DNA of 64,000 nucleotides from NCBI RefSeq assembly GCF_001718835.1, contig NZ_CP013443.1, positions 1,178,001-1,242,000 of the forward strand, given 5' to 3'. The notes under the pieces were generated by a model. It made no database searches, was not told where the DNA came from, and saw only the letters and a list, made by a program, of their open reading frames with translations. Below are positions 17,700-27,531 of this stretch, piece after piece; position 1 is the first letter of the stretch, and each line of letters begins with the position of its first letter. The DNA comes from Burkholderia cepacia. Its GTDB lineage: Bacteria > Pseudomonadota > Gammaproteobacteria > Burkholderiales > Burkholderiaceae. A program made the position numbers and the translations under genes.

Positions 17700-18164
17700 T
17701 TGACGAATCCTGTCGGAATCACGGTCGGGTGCCCGCAGCGCTTTGCGTTGCGGGCCTCGGCCGTGTTGTACGTGGTGCTGGCCGTTTTCATCGTGGCGGC
17801 TGCAGTGGCGGTGCACCTGTTCGTCGCGCCGCGCGCCGGCGTCGCGGCCGGGGCGGGGGCGCTGGCCGCGACGGCGGCGCTGCTGGCCTTCGGCGTGGCC
17901 CGTGCTTGCGCGCGGCGACTGCCGGCCGAGGTGCAGGTCGATGCGCTCGGCGAGGTTGCGGCATTCGGTCGCGCCGGGCAATTGCTCGCGCGCGGCCGTG
18001 TGACGGGTCATGCGCACTGGAGCAGCCTGCTGCTGGTGCTGTCGGTCGGGCAGGGTGCCCGGCGGGCCCGGCCGCTGCTGATTCCGGCCGATGCGCTCGA
18101 CGCCGCATCGTTCAGCGCGCTTTCCGTGCTGGCGAGAACCGCGACGGCGGCGCGGCCGGCGTGA
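17700..18164 (+). CDS. Small membrane protein resembling YgfX/CptA
   Basis: A 154-residue protein with two adjacent transmembrane segments (about residues 20-40 and 45-63), then an Arg-rich turn (ARACARRLP) and a soluble beta-rich domain ending LLIPADALDAASFSALSVLAR. This plan, two membrane helices plus a C-terminal domain with a final ADxxD-helix, resembles E. coli YgfX, an inner membrane protein partnered with SdhE. The match is by eye and not certain; no sdhE is nearby. The start is a TTG just after fabF with only a weak ribosome binding site. It sits between fabF and rpoE, so it may be cotranscribed with either. Confidence 0.55.
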   Translation: MTNPVGITVGCPQRFALRASAVLYVVLAVFIVAAAVAVHLFVAPRAGVAAGAGALAATAALLAFGVARACARRLPAEVQVDALGEVAAFGRAGQLLARGRVTGHAHWSSLLLVLSVGQGARRARPLLIPADALDAASFSALSVLARTATAARPA

Positions 18165-18174
18165 CGGCGTGGCC

Positions 18175-18189
18175 GTTACGCACCGTAAC
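18175..18189. promoter_or_regulatory. Inverted repeat upstream of rpoE
   Basis: GTTACG and CGTAAC flank a 3-bp centre in a perfect inverted repeat 67 bp before the rpoE start codon. Its size and place suit an operator or a small RNA hairpin in the rpoE leader; no binding protein can be named. A clear sigmaE-type promoter (GAACTT/TCTGA) was not found by eye. Confidence 0.35.
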
Positions 18190-18255
18190 CAGCGTCCGGC
18201 GCGGGAACGTTACAATGACGCTCCGCGTTGCATCCCTAGTTAACGGATTTGTCAG

Positions 18256-18855
18256 GTGAGTGAAAAAGAAATCGATCAGGCTCTGGTCGAACGCGTACAG
18301 AAGGGCGACAAGGCGGCGTTCGAACTCCTGGTCTCCAAATACCACCGCAAGATCATTCGGCTGATCTCGCGCCTCGTGCGGGATCCTGCCGAGGTCGAGG
18401 ATGTGGCCCAGGACGCGTTCATCAAGGCGTATCGTGCGCTGCCGCAATTCCGCGGCGAATCGGCGTTCTATACGTGGTTGTACCGAATTGCCGTCAACAC
18501 GGCGAAGAACTACCTTGCGACGCAAGGCCGCCGGGCGCCGACCTCGACCGAGGCCGATGCGGAGGAAGCGGAAACTTTCTCCGACGCAGACCAACTAAGG
18601 GATATCAACACGCCTGAGTCGATGTTGATGAGCAAGCAGATTGCCGAGACGGTCAACGCTGCCATGGCTCTGCTGCCCGAGGAACTGCGCCAGGCGATTA
18701 CGCTGCGCGAGATCGAGGGCCTGAGCTACGAAGAGATCGCGGAAATGATGGGCTGTCCGATCGGGACGGTCCGGTCGCGGATCTTCCGTGCACGCGAGGC
18801 AATCGCTGCCAAATTGCGTCCGCTGCTCGATACGCCCGAAGGCAAGCGCTGGTAA
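18256..18855 (+). CDS. rpoE: RNA polymerase sigma factor RpoE (AlgU family)
   Basis: This extracytoplasmic function sigma factor directs the envelope stress response. The 199-residue protein has region 2 (FELLVSKYHRKIIRLISRLV and DVAQDAFIKAYRAL) and region 4 (ITLREIEGLSYEEIAEMMGCPIGTVRSRIFRAREAI) with a helix-turn-helix. Compared with E. coli RpoE (191 residues) it has a slightly longer linker. The start is GTG at 18256, with CAGG just upstream. It heads the rpoE-rseA-rseB-mucD operon; RseA, the next gene, holds it inactive at the membrane. Confidence 0.95.
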   Translation: MSEKEIDQALVERVQKGDKAAFELLVSKYHRKIIRLISRLVRDPAEVEDVAQDAFIKAYRALPQFRGESAFYTWLYRIAVNTAKNYLATQGRRAPTSTEADAEEAETFSDADQLRDINTPESMLMSKQIAETVNAAMALLPEELRQAITLREIEGLSYEEIAEMMGCPIGTVRSRIFRAREAIAAKLRPLLDTPEGKRW

Positions 18856-18902
18856 GCGCGACAGGCGGAGCGACGCGGGGTCGGGGTCTAGTTACGGTTA
18901 GA

Positions 18903-18918
18903 GTCGTGAAGTCACGAC
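18903..18918. promoter_or_regulatory. Perfect inverted repeat between rpoE and rseA
   Basis: GTCGTGA-AG-TCACGAC forms a perfect 7-bp inverted repeat with a 2-bp centre, 25 bp before the rseA start. It may be a DNA-binding site, since a 2-nt loop is too tight for a good RNA hairpin, although a shorter stem could form and influence anti-sigma translation. Confidence 0.35.
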
Positions 18919-18942
18919 GGGGTGTGCAAGATGGGGAGCATC

Positions 18943-19560
18943 ATGGGGTCGGTCAATACGCAGTCGCAAGCGTGCTCGCGCGGCGAGCGCCTTTCCGCGC
19001 TGGTCGACGGCGAAATGTTCGATGGCCCGGATAACGGGCAGTTTCTGGCTGAGCTCAACCGCGCGGATCGCGCTGCGTGGGCCCATTACCACCTGATCGG
19101 CGATGCGCTGCGCTCGGACGAACTGGCGCTGTCGCCCGCGCTGAGCGTCGCGTTCACCGCGCGCATGTCGGCCGCGCTCGAAAGCGAGCCGCACCTGCTC
19201 GCGCCGGCGGCCGCGCCGGTCGCGCGCAAGCTGCTGTCGCTGCGCCGGCGCGTCGTGCCCGCGTTCGCGGTTGCCGCTGCAGCGGCCACGCTGACGTGGA
19301 TCGTCGTCCCGCAAATGCAGACGGCCGGCGCTCCGGGCGCCGTCCAGGTCGCGTCGGCCGGTGCGCCGCAAGGCGGCAACCTGCAGCGCGTGACGGTTGC
19401 GCAGGCATCGGCCCAGCCGGGGCTGCAGGACGTCAACATCATCCGCGACGCCAGCCTCGACCAATACCTTGAAGCGCACCAGCAATTCGCGCAGCAGCCC
19501 GTCGTCACGGGTTCGATGCCGCTGATCCGCGCTGCCGTGACCACCACGCCAGGCCAATAA
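18943..19560 (+). CDS. rseA: Anti-sigma E factor RseA (MucA-like)
   Basis: RseA binds and inhibits RpoE on the cytoplasmic side of the inner membrane until cleaved by regulated proteolysis. The 205-residue protein has the RseA N-terminal domain (RLSALVDGEM, then AAWAHYHLIGDALRSDEL), one transmembrane segment near residues 100-118 (VVPAFAVAAAAATLTWIVV) and a periplasmic tail. The start at 18943 is preferred for its GGGAG ribosome binding site 4-9 bp upstream; ATG 18931 or GTG 18922 in the same frame are alternatives. RseB is encoded 6 bp downstream. Confidence 0.9.
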   Translation: MGSVNTQSQACSRGERLSALVDGEMFDGPDNGQFLAELNRADRAAWAHYHLIGDALRSDELALSPALSVAFTARMSAALESEPHLLAPAAAPVARKLLSLRRRVVPAFAVAAAAATLTWIVVPQMQTAGAPGAVQVASAGAPQGGNLQRVTVAQASAQPGLQDVNIIRDASLDQYLEAHQQFAQQPVVTGSMPLIRAAVTTTPGQ

Positions 19561-19566
19561 AACCCG

Positions 19567-20622
19567 ATGCGGACATTGCAGTTGAATCACGCCATCTCCG
19601 GATGGAAGCGGCTGCCGGCCCTCCTGCTTTGCGCAGCCGCCCTGTTGTCCGTTCAATCCCTTCCTGCCAGCGCCCAGCAACCGGACGATCCCGTCGCGAC
19701 CCGCAAGGGTGCCGCCGACTGGCTCGACCGTGTCCAGCAAGCGGCGCAGCAGCAGAGCTACGAAGGCACGTTCGTCTATCAGCGCGGCGGATATGTGCAG
19801 TCGTCGCGCATCGCGCACGTCGCGTCCCGCGACGGCGAGTTCGAGCGCATCGAGACGCTCGACGGCAAGCCTCGCAAGCTGCTGCGCCACAACGACGAGC
19901 TGTACACGTTCGTGCCCGAGCGCAAGCTGTGCGTGGTCGAGCGCCGTCAGACGCGCGACTCGTTCCCCGCGCTGCTCGGCGCGAGCGGCGAGCATGTGAT
20001 GTCCGTCTACGACGCGAAGTCGCTCGGCAAGGATCGTGTCGCGGGGATCGACGCGCAGGTCGTCGAACTCGTGCCGAAGGACGCATACCGCTTCACGTAC
20101 AAGCTGTGGGCCGATGCACGCACGGGGCTGCTGCTGCGTTCGCAGACGCTCGACGCGAACGATCACGTGCTCGAGCAGATCGCGTTTTCGCAATTGCAGA
20201 TGGGTGGCGCGGGCGCAGCCGACAAGTCGGCGATCATGTCCGGCATGCGCAACCTGAGCGGCTGGACGGTCGTGCGCCCGCCGGTCGCGACGGTCGACAT
20301 GGAAGCGCAGGGCTGGCAACTCGCACCGAGTGTCGCCGGTTTCCAGAAGATTCGCGAGGTGCGCCGGCCGATGGCCGCGCGCGATGCGGGTGAGCCGCCG
20401 ATTCCGGTCGATCAGGCCGTCTTCACCGACGGTCTCGCGACGATCTCGGTTTTCATCGAGCCGGCCGAAAAGAATACGCGCAAGGAAGGCGCGGGCAGCA
20501 CCGGTGCAACGAACGTTCTCGTGAAGCGCCGCGGCGACTACTGGATCACCGTGCTCGGCGAAGTGCCGCCGGCTACGTTGCAGCAGTTCGCGTCTGCCAT
20601 AGAATACAAGGCTTCCAAGTAA
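19567..20622 (+). CDS. rseB: Sigma E regulatory protein RseB (MucB)
   Basis: RseB is a periplasmic sensor that protects RseA from proteolysis and releases it when it binds mislocalised lipopolysaccharide or lipoprotein. The 351-residue protein has a cleavable signal peptide (LPALLLCAAALLSVQSLPASA, about residues 17-36) and the MucB/RseB motifs ADWLDRVQQAAQQQSYEGTFVYQRG and RKLLRHNDE in the N-terminal lipid-binding domain, plus a C-terminal domain ending YWITVLGEVPPATLQQFA. It lies 6 bp after rseA and 16 bp before mucD. Confidence 0.94.
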   Translation: MRTLQLNHAISGWKRLPALLLCAAALLSVQSLPASAQQPDDPVATRKGAADWLDRVQQAAQQQSYEGTFVYQRGGYVQSSRIAHVASRDGEFERIETLDGKPRKLLRHNDELYTFVPERKLCVVERRQTRDSFPALLGASGEHVMSVYDAKSLGKDRVAGIDAQVVELVPKDAYRFTYKLWADARTGLLLRSQTLDANDHVLEQIAFSQLQMGGAGAADKSAIMSGMRNLSGWTVVRPPVATVDMEAQGWQLAPSVAGFQKIREVRRPMAARDAGEPPIPVDQAVFTDGLATISVFIEPAEKNTRKEGAGSTGATNVLVKRRGDYWITVLGEVPPATLQQFASAIEYKASK

Positions 20623-20638
20623 CGCTACGGCTTCCGAC

Positions 20639-22111
20639 ATGATGAAACTCACGCTGCGCAAATGGCTGGCCGTTGCGGCGGTGGCGGCTTGCCTGCCGCT
20701 CATGCCGCATTCCGCGGCGGCGGCGCCCGCTGCCAGCCTGCCCGACTTCGCCGATCTGGTCGAAAAAGTCGGGCCGGCCGTCGTGAACATCCGGACGACC
20801 GCCAACGTGCCGACGAGCGGCGGCCCGCGCGGGATGCTCCCGCCGGGCTTCGACAACGGCGACATGTCGGAATTCTTCCGGCGCTTCTTCGGCATTCCGC
20901 TGCCGCAGGCGCCCGGCAACCCGAAGAACGCGCCGGCGCCGGACAATCCGCCCGACACCGAACAGAATCGCGGCGTCGGCTCGGGCTTCATCGTGTCGGC
21001 CGACGGTTACGTGATGACCAATGCGCACGTCGTCGACGATGCGGACACCATCTACGTGACGCTGACCGACAAGCGCGAATTCAAGGCGAAGCTGATCGGC
21101 GTCGACGATCGCACGGACGTCGCGGTCGTCAAGATCCAGGCGTCGAACCTGCCGGTCGTCGCGATCGGCGATTCGAACAAGGTGCGTGTCGGCGAGTGGG
21201 TCGTCGCGATCGGTTCGCCGTTCGGCCTCGACAACACGGTGACGGCCGGCATCGTCAGCTCGAAGAGCCGCAACACGGGCGACTACCTGCCGTTCATCCA
21301 GACCGACGTCGCCGTGAACCCCGGCAACTCGGGCGGCCCGCTGATCAACATGCAGGGCGAGGTGATCGGCATCAACTCGCAGATCTACAGCCGTACCGGC
21401 GGCTTCATGGGCATCTCGTTCGCGATTCCGATCGACGAGGCGATGCGCGTGGCCGACCAGCTGAAGGCGACGGGCAAGGTCACGCGCGGCCGGATCGCGG
21501 TCGCGATCGGCGAAGTGACGAAGGACGTGGCCGATTCGATCGGGCTGCCGAAGGCGGAGGGCGCGCTCGTCAGCAGCGTCGAGCCGGGCGGTCCGGCCGA
21601 CAAGGCGGGCATCCAGCCGGGCGACATTATCCTGAAGTTCAATGGCCGTTCGGTCGATACGGCGTCGGATCTGCCGCGCATGGTCGGCGACACGAAGCCG
21701 GGCACGAAGGCGACGGTCAGCGTGTGGCGCAAGGGTCAGGCACGCGATCTGCCGATCACGATCGCGGAAACCCCGGCCGAATCGACGGCGAAGGCCGAGC
21801 AGCGCAAGAACGCGCCGCAGAAGCCGCGCCAGAGCAACGCGCTCGGCTTGACGGTCAGCGACATTCCGGCCGACCAGCTGAAGACGCTGAAGCTGAAGAA
21901 CGGCGTGCAGATCGATGGCGTCGACGGCCCGGCCGCCCGTGCAGGCCTGCAGCGCGGCGACATCGTGCTGCGTGTCGGCGACACCGACATCACCAACGCG
22001 AAGCAGTTCGCCGAAGTGACCGCGCAACTCGATCCGCAGAAGGCGGTCGCGGTGCTCGTGCGGCGCGGCGACAACACGCAGTTCGTGCCCGTGCGGCCGC
22101 GCCAGAAGTAA
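20639..22111 (+). CDS. mucD: Periplasmic serine protease DegP/MucD (Do family)
   Basis: A periplasmic protease-chaperone that removes misfolded envelope proteins and is the fourth member of this sigmaE operon. The 490-residue protein has a signal peptide (about residues 1-28), a trypsin-like domain with triad His130, Asp160 and Ser231 (GNSGGP), and two PDZ domains (about residues 285-375 and 395-485). Operon position after rseB is that of Pseudomonas mucD, so that name is used; degP or degQ would be equally acceptable. Confidence 0.94.
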   Translation: MMKLTLRKWLAVAAVAACLPLMPHSAAAAPAASLPDFADLVEKVGPAVVNIRTTANVPTSGGPRGMLPPGFDNGDMSEFFRRFFGIPLPQAPGNPKNAPAPDNPPDTEQNRGVGSGFIVSADGYVMTNAHVVDDADTIYVTLTDKREFKAKLIGVDDRTDVAVVKIQASNLPVVAIGDSNKVRVGEWVVAIGSPFGLDNTVTAGIVSSKSRNTGDYLPFIQTDVAVNPGNSGGPLINMQGEVIGINSQIYSRTGGFMGISFAIPIDEAMRVADQLKATGKVTRGRIAVAIGEVTKDVADSIGLPKAEGALVSSVEPGGPADKAGIQPGDIILKFNGRSVDTASDLPRMVGDTKPGTKATVSVWRKGQARDLPITIAETPAESTAKAEQRKNAPQKPRQSNALGLTVSDIPADQLKTLKLKNGVQIDGVDGPAARAGLQRGDIVLRVGDTDITNAKQFAEVTAQLDPQKAVAVLVRRGDNTQFVPVRPRQK

Positions 22112-22118
22112 CGCGCCG

Positions 22119-22355
22119 ATGTTCACGCTCTACGGCCGCGGCTGGTGCCACCTGTGCGACGACATGCGCGACGCACTGGCGCCGGTGGCGGCCGAATTCG
22201 GCGTTGCGGTCGACTACATCGACATCGATACCGATGCGGCACTCGTCGCCCGCTACGACGAGGACGTGCCCGTGCTGCTGCTGGACGGTGCGGAAGTGTG
22301 TCGCCACCGGTTCGACGAGATGCGGGTACGGAACGCGCTCGCCGCGCGACGCTGA
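22119..22355 (+). CDS. Small glutaredoxin/thioredoxin-like protein (DUF836 type)
   Basis: A 78-residue protein with a thioredoxin-fold start FTLYGRGWCHLCDDM; the CHLC (CxxC) pair is the expected redox site. The cis-proline region appears as DEDVPVLLLDG. Its size and CxxC-VPV pattern match the glutaredoxin-like DUF836 family. It starts 7 bp after mucD, so it probably belongs to the rpoE operon and may help disulfide or redox homeostasis under stress; the actual substrate is unknown. Confidence 0.85.
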   Translation: MFTLYGRGWCHLCDDMRDALAPVAAEFGVAVDYIDIDTDAALVARYDEDVPVLLLDGAEVCRHRFDEMRVRNALAARR

Positions 22356-22403
22356 GGCCCGGCGGCGGCCGGTCGCCAAAATGCCGCCCGGCGGGGGGCT
22401 TTT

Positions 22404-22425
22404 CGGCTAAAATAAGCCGTTTTTT
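22404..22425 (+). terminator. Rho-independent terminator after the rpoE operon
   Basis: A CGGCT/AGCCG stem with an AAAATA loop is followed by six Ts. It lies about 50 bp after the glutaredoxin-like gene and 66 bp before lepA, separating the stress operon from the lepA-lepB unit. Confidence 0.75.
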
Positions 22426-22490
22426 CACCGACTTACACAAGGCGTGCTCTGCGGTCGTCGAGCGCGCCTTTTTCGCTTGATCGGCACTGA

Positions 22491-24284
<1,794 letters not shown>

Positions 24285-24300
24285 CAGGACTGTTCCTTTT

Positions 24301-25194
24301 ATGAATTTTGCGCTGATTCTTTTTGTGCTCGTCATCTTGACGGGTGTAGCGTGGGTGCTGGACAAACTGGTGTTCCTGCCGCAGCGACGCAGGGCGGCCG
24401 ACTCGGCGATCGAGGAGTTCGATCGCCAGCAGTCGCGCATCGACAAGCGTTTCGCGGATGAAAACGCGGTGCAGACGCGTTCGAAGCTGCGCGACGAAAA
24501 GCTGCGCCAGCCGTGGTGGCTCGAGTACACCGCGAGCTTCTTCCCGGTGATCCTGGCGGTGTTCGTCGTGCGTTCGTTCGTCGTCGAGCCGTTCAAGATT
24601 CCGTCGGGCTCGATGGTGCCGACGCTGCTCGTCGGCGACTTCATCCTCGTCAACAAGTTCGAATACGGGCTGCGCCTGCCGGTCACGAACACGAAGATCA
24701 CGCAGGGCAGCCCGCTGTCGCGCGGCGACGTCGTCGTGTTCCGCTATCCGAAGGACGAGTCGGTCGACTACATCAAGCGCGTGATCGGCCTGCCGGGCGA
24801 TACCGTCGCATACCAGGACAAGCAGCTCACGATCAACGGCCAGCCGGTGCCTGAAACGCCGCTGCCCGATTTCTTCGACGACGAGCGCCAGAACTACGCG
24901 AAGCAGTTCGAGGAAACGATCGGCAACAAGAAGAACGCGATCCTCAACAACCCGGCCGTGCCGCCGTTCGTGATGGGCGCATACGACTATCCGTTTCGCG
25001 ACAACTGCACGTACAACAGCCGCGGCGTGATCTGCAAGGTGCCGCCCGGTCACTACTTCATGATGGGCGACAACCGCGACAACAGTGCGGACAGCCGCTA
25101 CTGGGGTTTCGTGCCGGACCAGAACATCGTCGGCCGCGCGTTCTTCATCTGGATGAACTTCAGCGACCTGAAGCGCATCGGCTCCTTCAACTGA
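24301..25194 (+). CDS. lepB: Signal peptidase I
   Basis: LepB cleaves signal peptides from exported proteins at the periplasmic face of the inner membrane. The 297-residue protein has N-terminal membrane segments (residues 1-22 and 79-95), the catalytic Ser104 in PSGSMVPTL, general base Lys159 in DYIKRVIGLPGD and the C-terminal GDNRDNSADSRYWG box. The ATG at 24301 follows lepA by 16 bp; upstream in-frame codons lie within lepA. Confidence 0.96.
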   Translation: MNFALILFVLVILTGVAWVLDKLVFLPQRRRAADSAIEEFDRQQSRIDKRFADENAVQTRSKLRDEKLRQPWWLEYTASFFPVILAVFVVRSFVVEPFKIPSGSMVPTLLVGDFILVNKFEYGLRLPVTNTKITQGSPLSRGDVVVFRYPKDESVDYIKRVIGLPGDTVAYQDKQLTINGQPVPETPLPDFFDDERQNYAKQFEETIGNKKNAILNNPAVPPFVMGAYDYPFRDNCTYNSRGVICKVPPGHYFMMGDNRDNSADSRYWGFVPDQNIVGRAFFIWMNFSDLKRIGSFN

Positions 25195-25211
25195 TCGCAT
25201 CCGGGTCACTC

Positions 25212-25246
25212 GCAATACGCGACGCACGGGCCGCGTCGCGTATTGC
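25212..25246 (+). promoter_or_regulatory. Perfect 13-bp hairpin between lepB and rnc
   Basis: A perfect 13-bp stem (GCAATACGCGACG and its complement) encloses a 9-nt loop, 18 bp after the lepB stop and about 100 bp ahead of the rnc ATG. No T-run follows, so it is not a standard intrinsic terminator. It could be a transcript-stabilising end, or a leader target of RNase III for self-control of rnc. Confidence 0.55.
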
Positions 25247-25347
25247 CGAACTACTTTAAGAACCGGCGGTAACACCGCCTCGTCACGCCTTTTCGCGTCC
25301 GGCCGTGCCGTTTCGGCCCGACCGGCGCCCGCGTTATACTCCTGCAC

Positions 25348-26571
25348 ATGCCCCTATCCCAGTTGGAAAGCCGGCTGCGCTATGAATTTCGCAATGCGGA
25401 ATTGTTGCGCCAGGCTTTGACCCATCGTAGTCACAGTGCCACGCACAACGAACGGCTCGAGTTTCTCGGCGATTCCGTTCTGAATTGCGCGGTGGCCGCT
25501 CTTTTGTTCCAGCGTTTCAGCAAGCTGGACGAAGGCGATCTGTCGCGCGTGCGCGCCAACCTCGTCAAACAGCAGTCGCTGTACGAAATTGCTCAGGCCC
25601 TGAATATCTCGGACGGGCTGAGGCTCGGCGAGGGGGAGTTGCGCAGCGGCGGGTTCCGCCGCCCGTCGATCCTCGCGGACGCGTTCGAAGCCATCATCGG
25701 GGCCGTGTTCCTCGATGGCGGCTTCGAAGCCGCCCAAGGGGTCATCAAGCGCCTCTATATCCCGATTCTCGACCACATCGATCCGCGCACGCTCGGCAAG
25801 GACGCCAAGACGCTGCTGCAGGAATACCTGCAGGGGCACAAGATCGCGTTGCCGACTTACACGGTGGTCGCGACGCATGGTGCGGCGCACAATCAGCAAT
25901 TCGAAGTCGAATGCACGGTGCCGAAGCTCGACGTGAAGGTGTCGGGCTCGGGTGCGAGCCGGCGCGCGGCCGAGCAGGCCGCCGCGAAGAAGGCGCTCGA
26001 CGAGGTGATGGCGGCCGCGCCGATGCTGGCCGCCAAGCCGAAACGTTCGAAGAACGCACGCGCGGCCAAGCACGTGGAGCCGGAAATCGTGCCGGGCGTG
26101 AAGGGCGTGCAGGAAGCGCTCGACCTGCGCTCGCCGGAGCGCAAGGAACGCGCGGCGGCGCGCGCCGAAGCGAAGGCCGCGGCGGCTCCGGCGGGCGCGA
26201 GCAGCGTGGCGGAGGCGGTCGAGCGCGCGGCGCAGGCGCCGATGGCCGCGATTCGCGCGGCGCATGTCGAGCACGGTGCGGACAAGGCCGAGCGGGCGGC
26301 GAAGCCGGCGACGGACAAGCCCGCGGACCGCGCCGATGCCGCGCCGAAACCTGCCGACAAGGCGGTCGAGCGAACCGATGCCGCGCCGCGTGCAGCCGAC
26401 AAGCCTGCCGACCATCGCGCCGACGCGGCGCCTCACGCGGCCGAGAAGACCGAGAAGGCCGCCGAGCGCGCCGCGCCGCGCGTGCGCGACGTGACGCCCG
26501 GCCAGGACGCGTCGTCCGGCGAAACGAGCCTCGCTGCCGCGCAGGCGCGCGTGGCCGATGCCGACCACTGA
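25348..26571 (+). CDS. rnc: Ribonuclease III with long C-terminal extension
   Basis: RNase III cleaves double-stranded RNA during rRNA and mRNA processing. The catalytic domain occupies about residues 1-150 with the signature NERLEFLGDSVL and DAFEAIIGAVFLDGG, and a dsRNA-binding domain follows to about residue 225 (ending GSGASRRAAEQAAAKKALDEV). Beyond this lie about 180 extra Ala/Lys/Asp/Pro-rich residues with repeated ADKPADRADAAPK-like units; a typical RNase III has 220-230 residues in all. The extension is charged, low complexity and probably disordered. era follows 60 bp later, as in most proteobacteria. Confidence 0.96.
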   Translation: MPLSQLESRLRYEFRNAELLRQALTHRSHSATHNERLEFLGDSVLNCAVAALLFQRFSKLDEGDLSRVRANLVKQQSLYEIAQALNISDGLRLGEGELRSGGFRRPSILADAFEAIIGAVFLDGGFEAAQGVIKRLYIPILDHIDPRTLGKDAKTLLQEYLQGHKIALPTYTVVATHGAAHNQQFEVECTVPKLDVKVSGSGASRRAAEQAAAKKALDEVMAAAPMLAAKPKRSKNARAAKHVEPEIVPGVKGVQEALDLRSPERKERAAARAEAKAAAAPAGASSVAEAVERAAQAPMAAIRAAHVEHGADKAERAAKPATDKPADRADAAPKPADKAVERTDAAPRAADKPADHRADAAPHAAEKTEKAAERAAPRVRDVTPGQDASSGETSLAAAQARVADADH

Positions 26572-26631
26572 ATTGCCCATCGATCGTGCCGCGCGCCGCG
26601 CGGCCGTTTCCGAACCTGTCTCCCAAACGAT

Positions 26632-27531
26632 ATGAACACTCCCGCTCCTACCGGTTTCCGTTGCGGCATGATCGCGATCGTGGGCCGCCCGAACGTCGGC
26701 AAGTCGACGTTGATGAACGCACTCGTCGGCCAGAAGATCAGCATCACGTCGCGCAAGGCGCAAACCACGCGCCACCGCATCACCGGCATCAATACGTTCG
26801 ACGACGCGCAATTCGTGTTCGTCGACACGCCGGGCTTCCAGACCCGCCACAGCACCGCGCTGAACCGTTCGCTGAACCGCGCGGTCACGTCGACGCTCAC
26901 GTCGGTCGACGTGATCCTGTTCGTGATCGAGGCCGGCCGCTTCGGGCCCGACGACCAGAAGGTGCTCGACCTGATCCCGCCGGGCATGCCGACGCTGCTG
27001 ATCGCGAACAAGATCGACCGCGTGACCGACAAGGCTTCGCTGTTCCCGTTCATGCAGCAGATGAGCACGCTGCGCGAATTCACCGAGCTCGTGCCGCTGT
27101 CGGCGCAGCGTCCGGAAGACATCAAGCGCCTGCTGGACACGATCAAGCCGTACCTGCCGGAGGGCGAGCCGATCTACGGCGAGGACGAACTGACCGACCG
27201 CAGCTCGCGCTTCCTTGCCGCTGAAATCCTGCGCGAGAAGGTGTTCCGCTGGACCGGCGACGAACTGCCGTACACGAGCACCGTGCTGATCGACAAGTTC
27301 GAGGAGGAAGGGCGCCTGAAGCGCATCTTCGCGACGATCCTCGTCGAGCGCGATTCGCACAAGGCGATGGTGATCGGCAAGAAGGGCGAGAAGCTCAAGC
27401 AGATCAGCACCGAGGCGCGGATGGACATGGAGAAGCTGTTCGACGGCCCCGTGTACCTCGAGACCTTCGTGAAGGTGAAGAGCGGCTGGGCCGACAACGA
27501 GGCAGGGCTGCGCGCCTATGGGTACGAATGA
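26632..27531 (+). CDS. era: GTPase Era
   Basis: Era binds the 3' end of 16S rRNA and is needed for 30S maturation. The 299-residue protein has the P-loop GRPNVGKSTLMN, switch II DTPGFQTR, NKID, and a C-terminal KH domain whose GxxG loop reads GKKGEKLKQI. It follows rnc and overlaps recO by 14 bp, so translation of the two is probably coupled. Confidence 0.97.
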   Translation: MNTPAPTGFRCGMIAIVGRPNVGKSTLMNALVGQKISITSRKAQTTRHRITGINTFDDAQFVFVDTPGFQTRHSTALNRSLNRAVTSTLTSVDVILFVIEAGRFGPDDQKVLDLIPPGMPTLLIANKIDRVTDKASLFPFMQQMSTLREFTELVPLSAQRPEDIKRLLDTIKPYLPEGEPIYGEDELTDRSSRFLAAEILREKVFRWTGDELPYTSTVLIDKFEEEGRLKRIFATILVERDSHKAMVIGKKGEKLKQISTEARMDMEKLFDGPVYLETFVKVKSGWADNEAGLRAYGYE

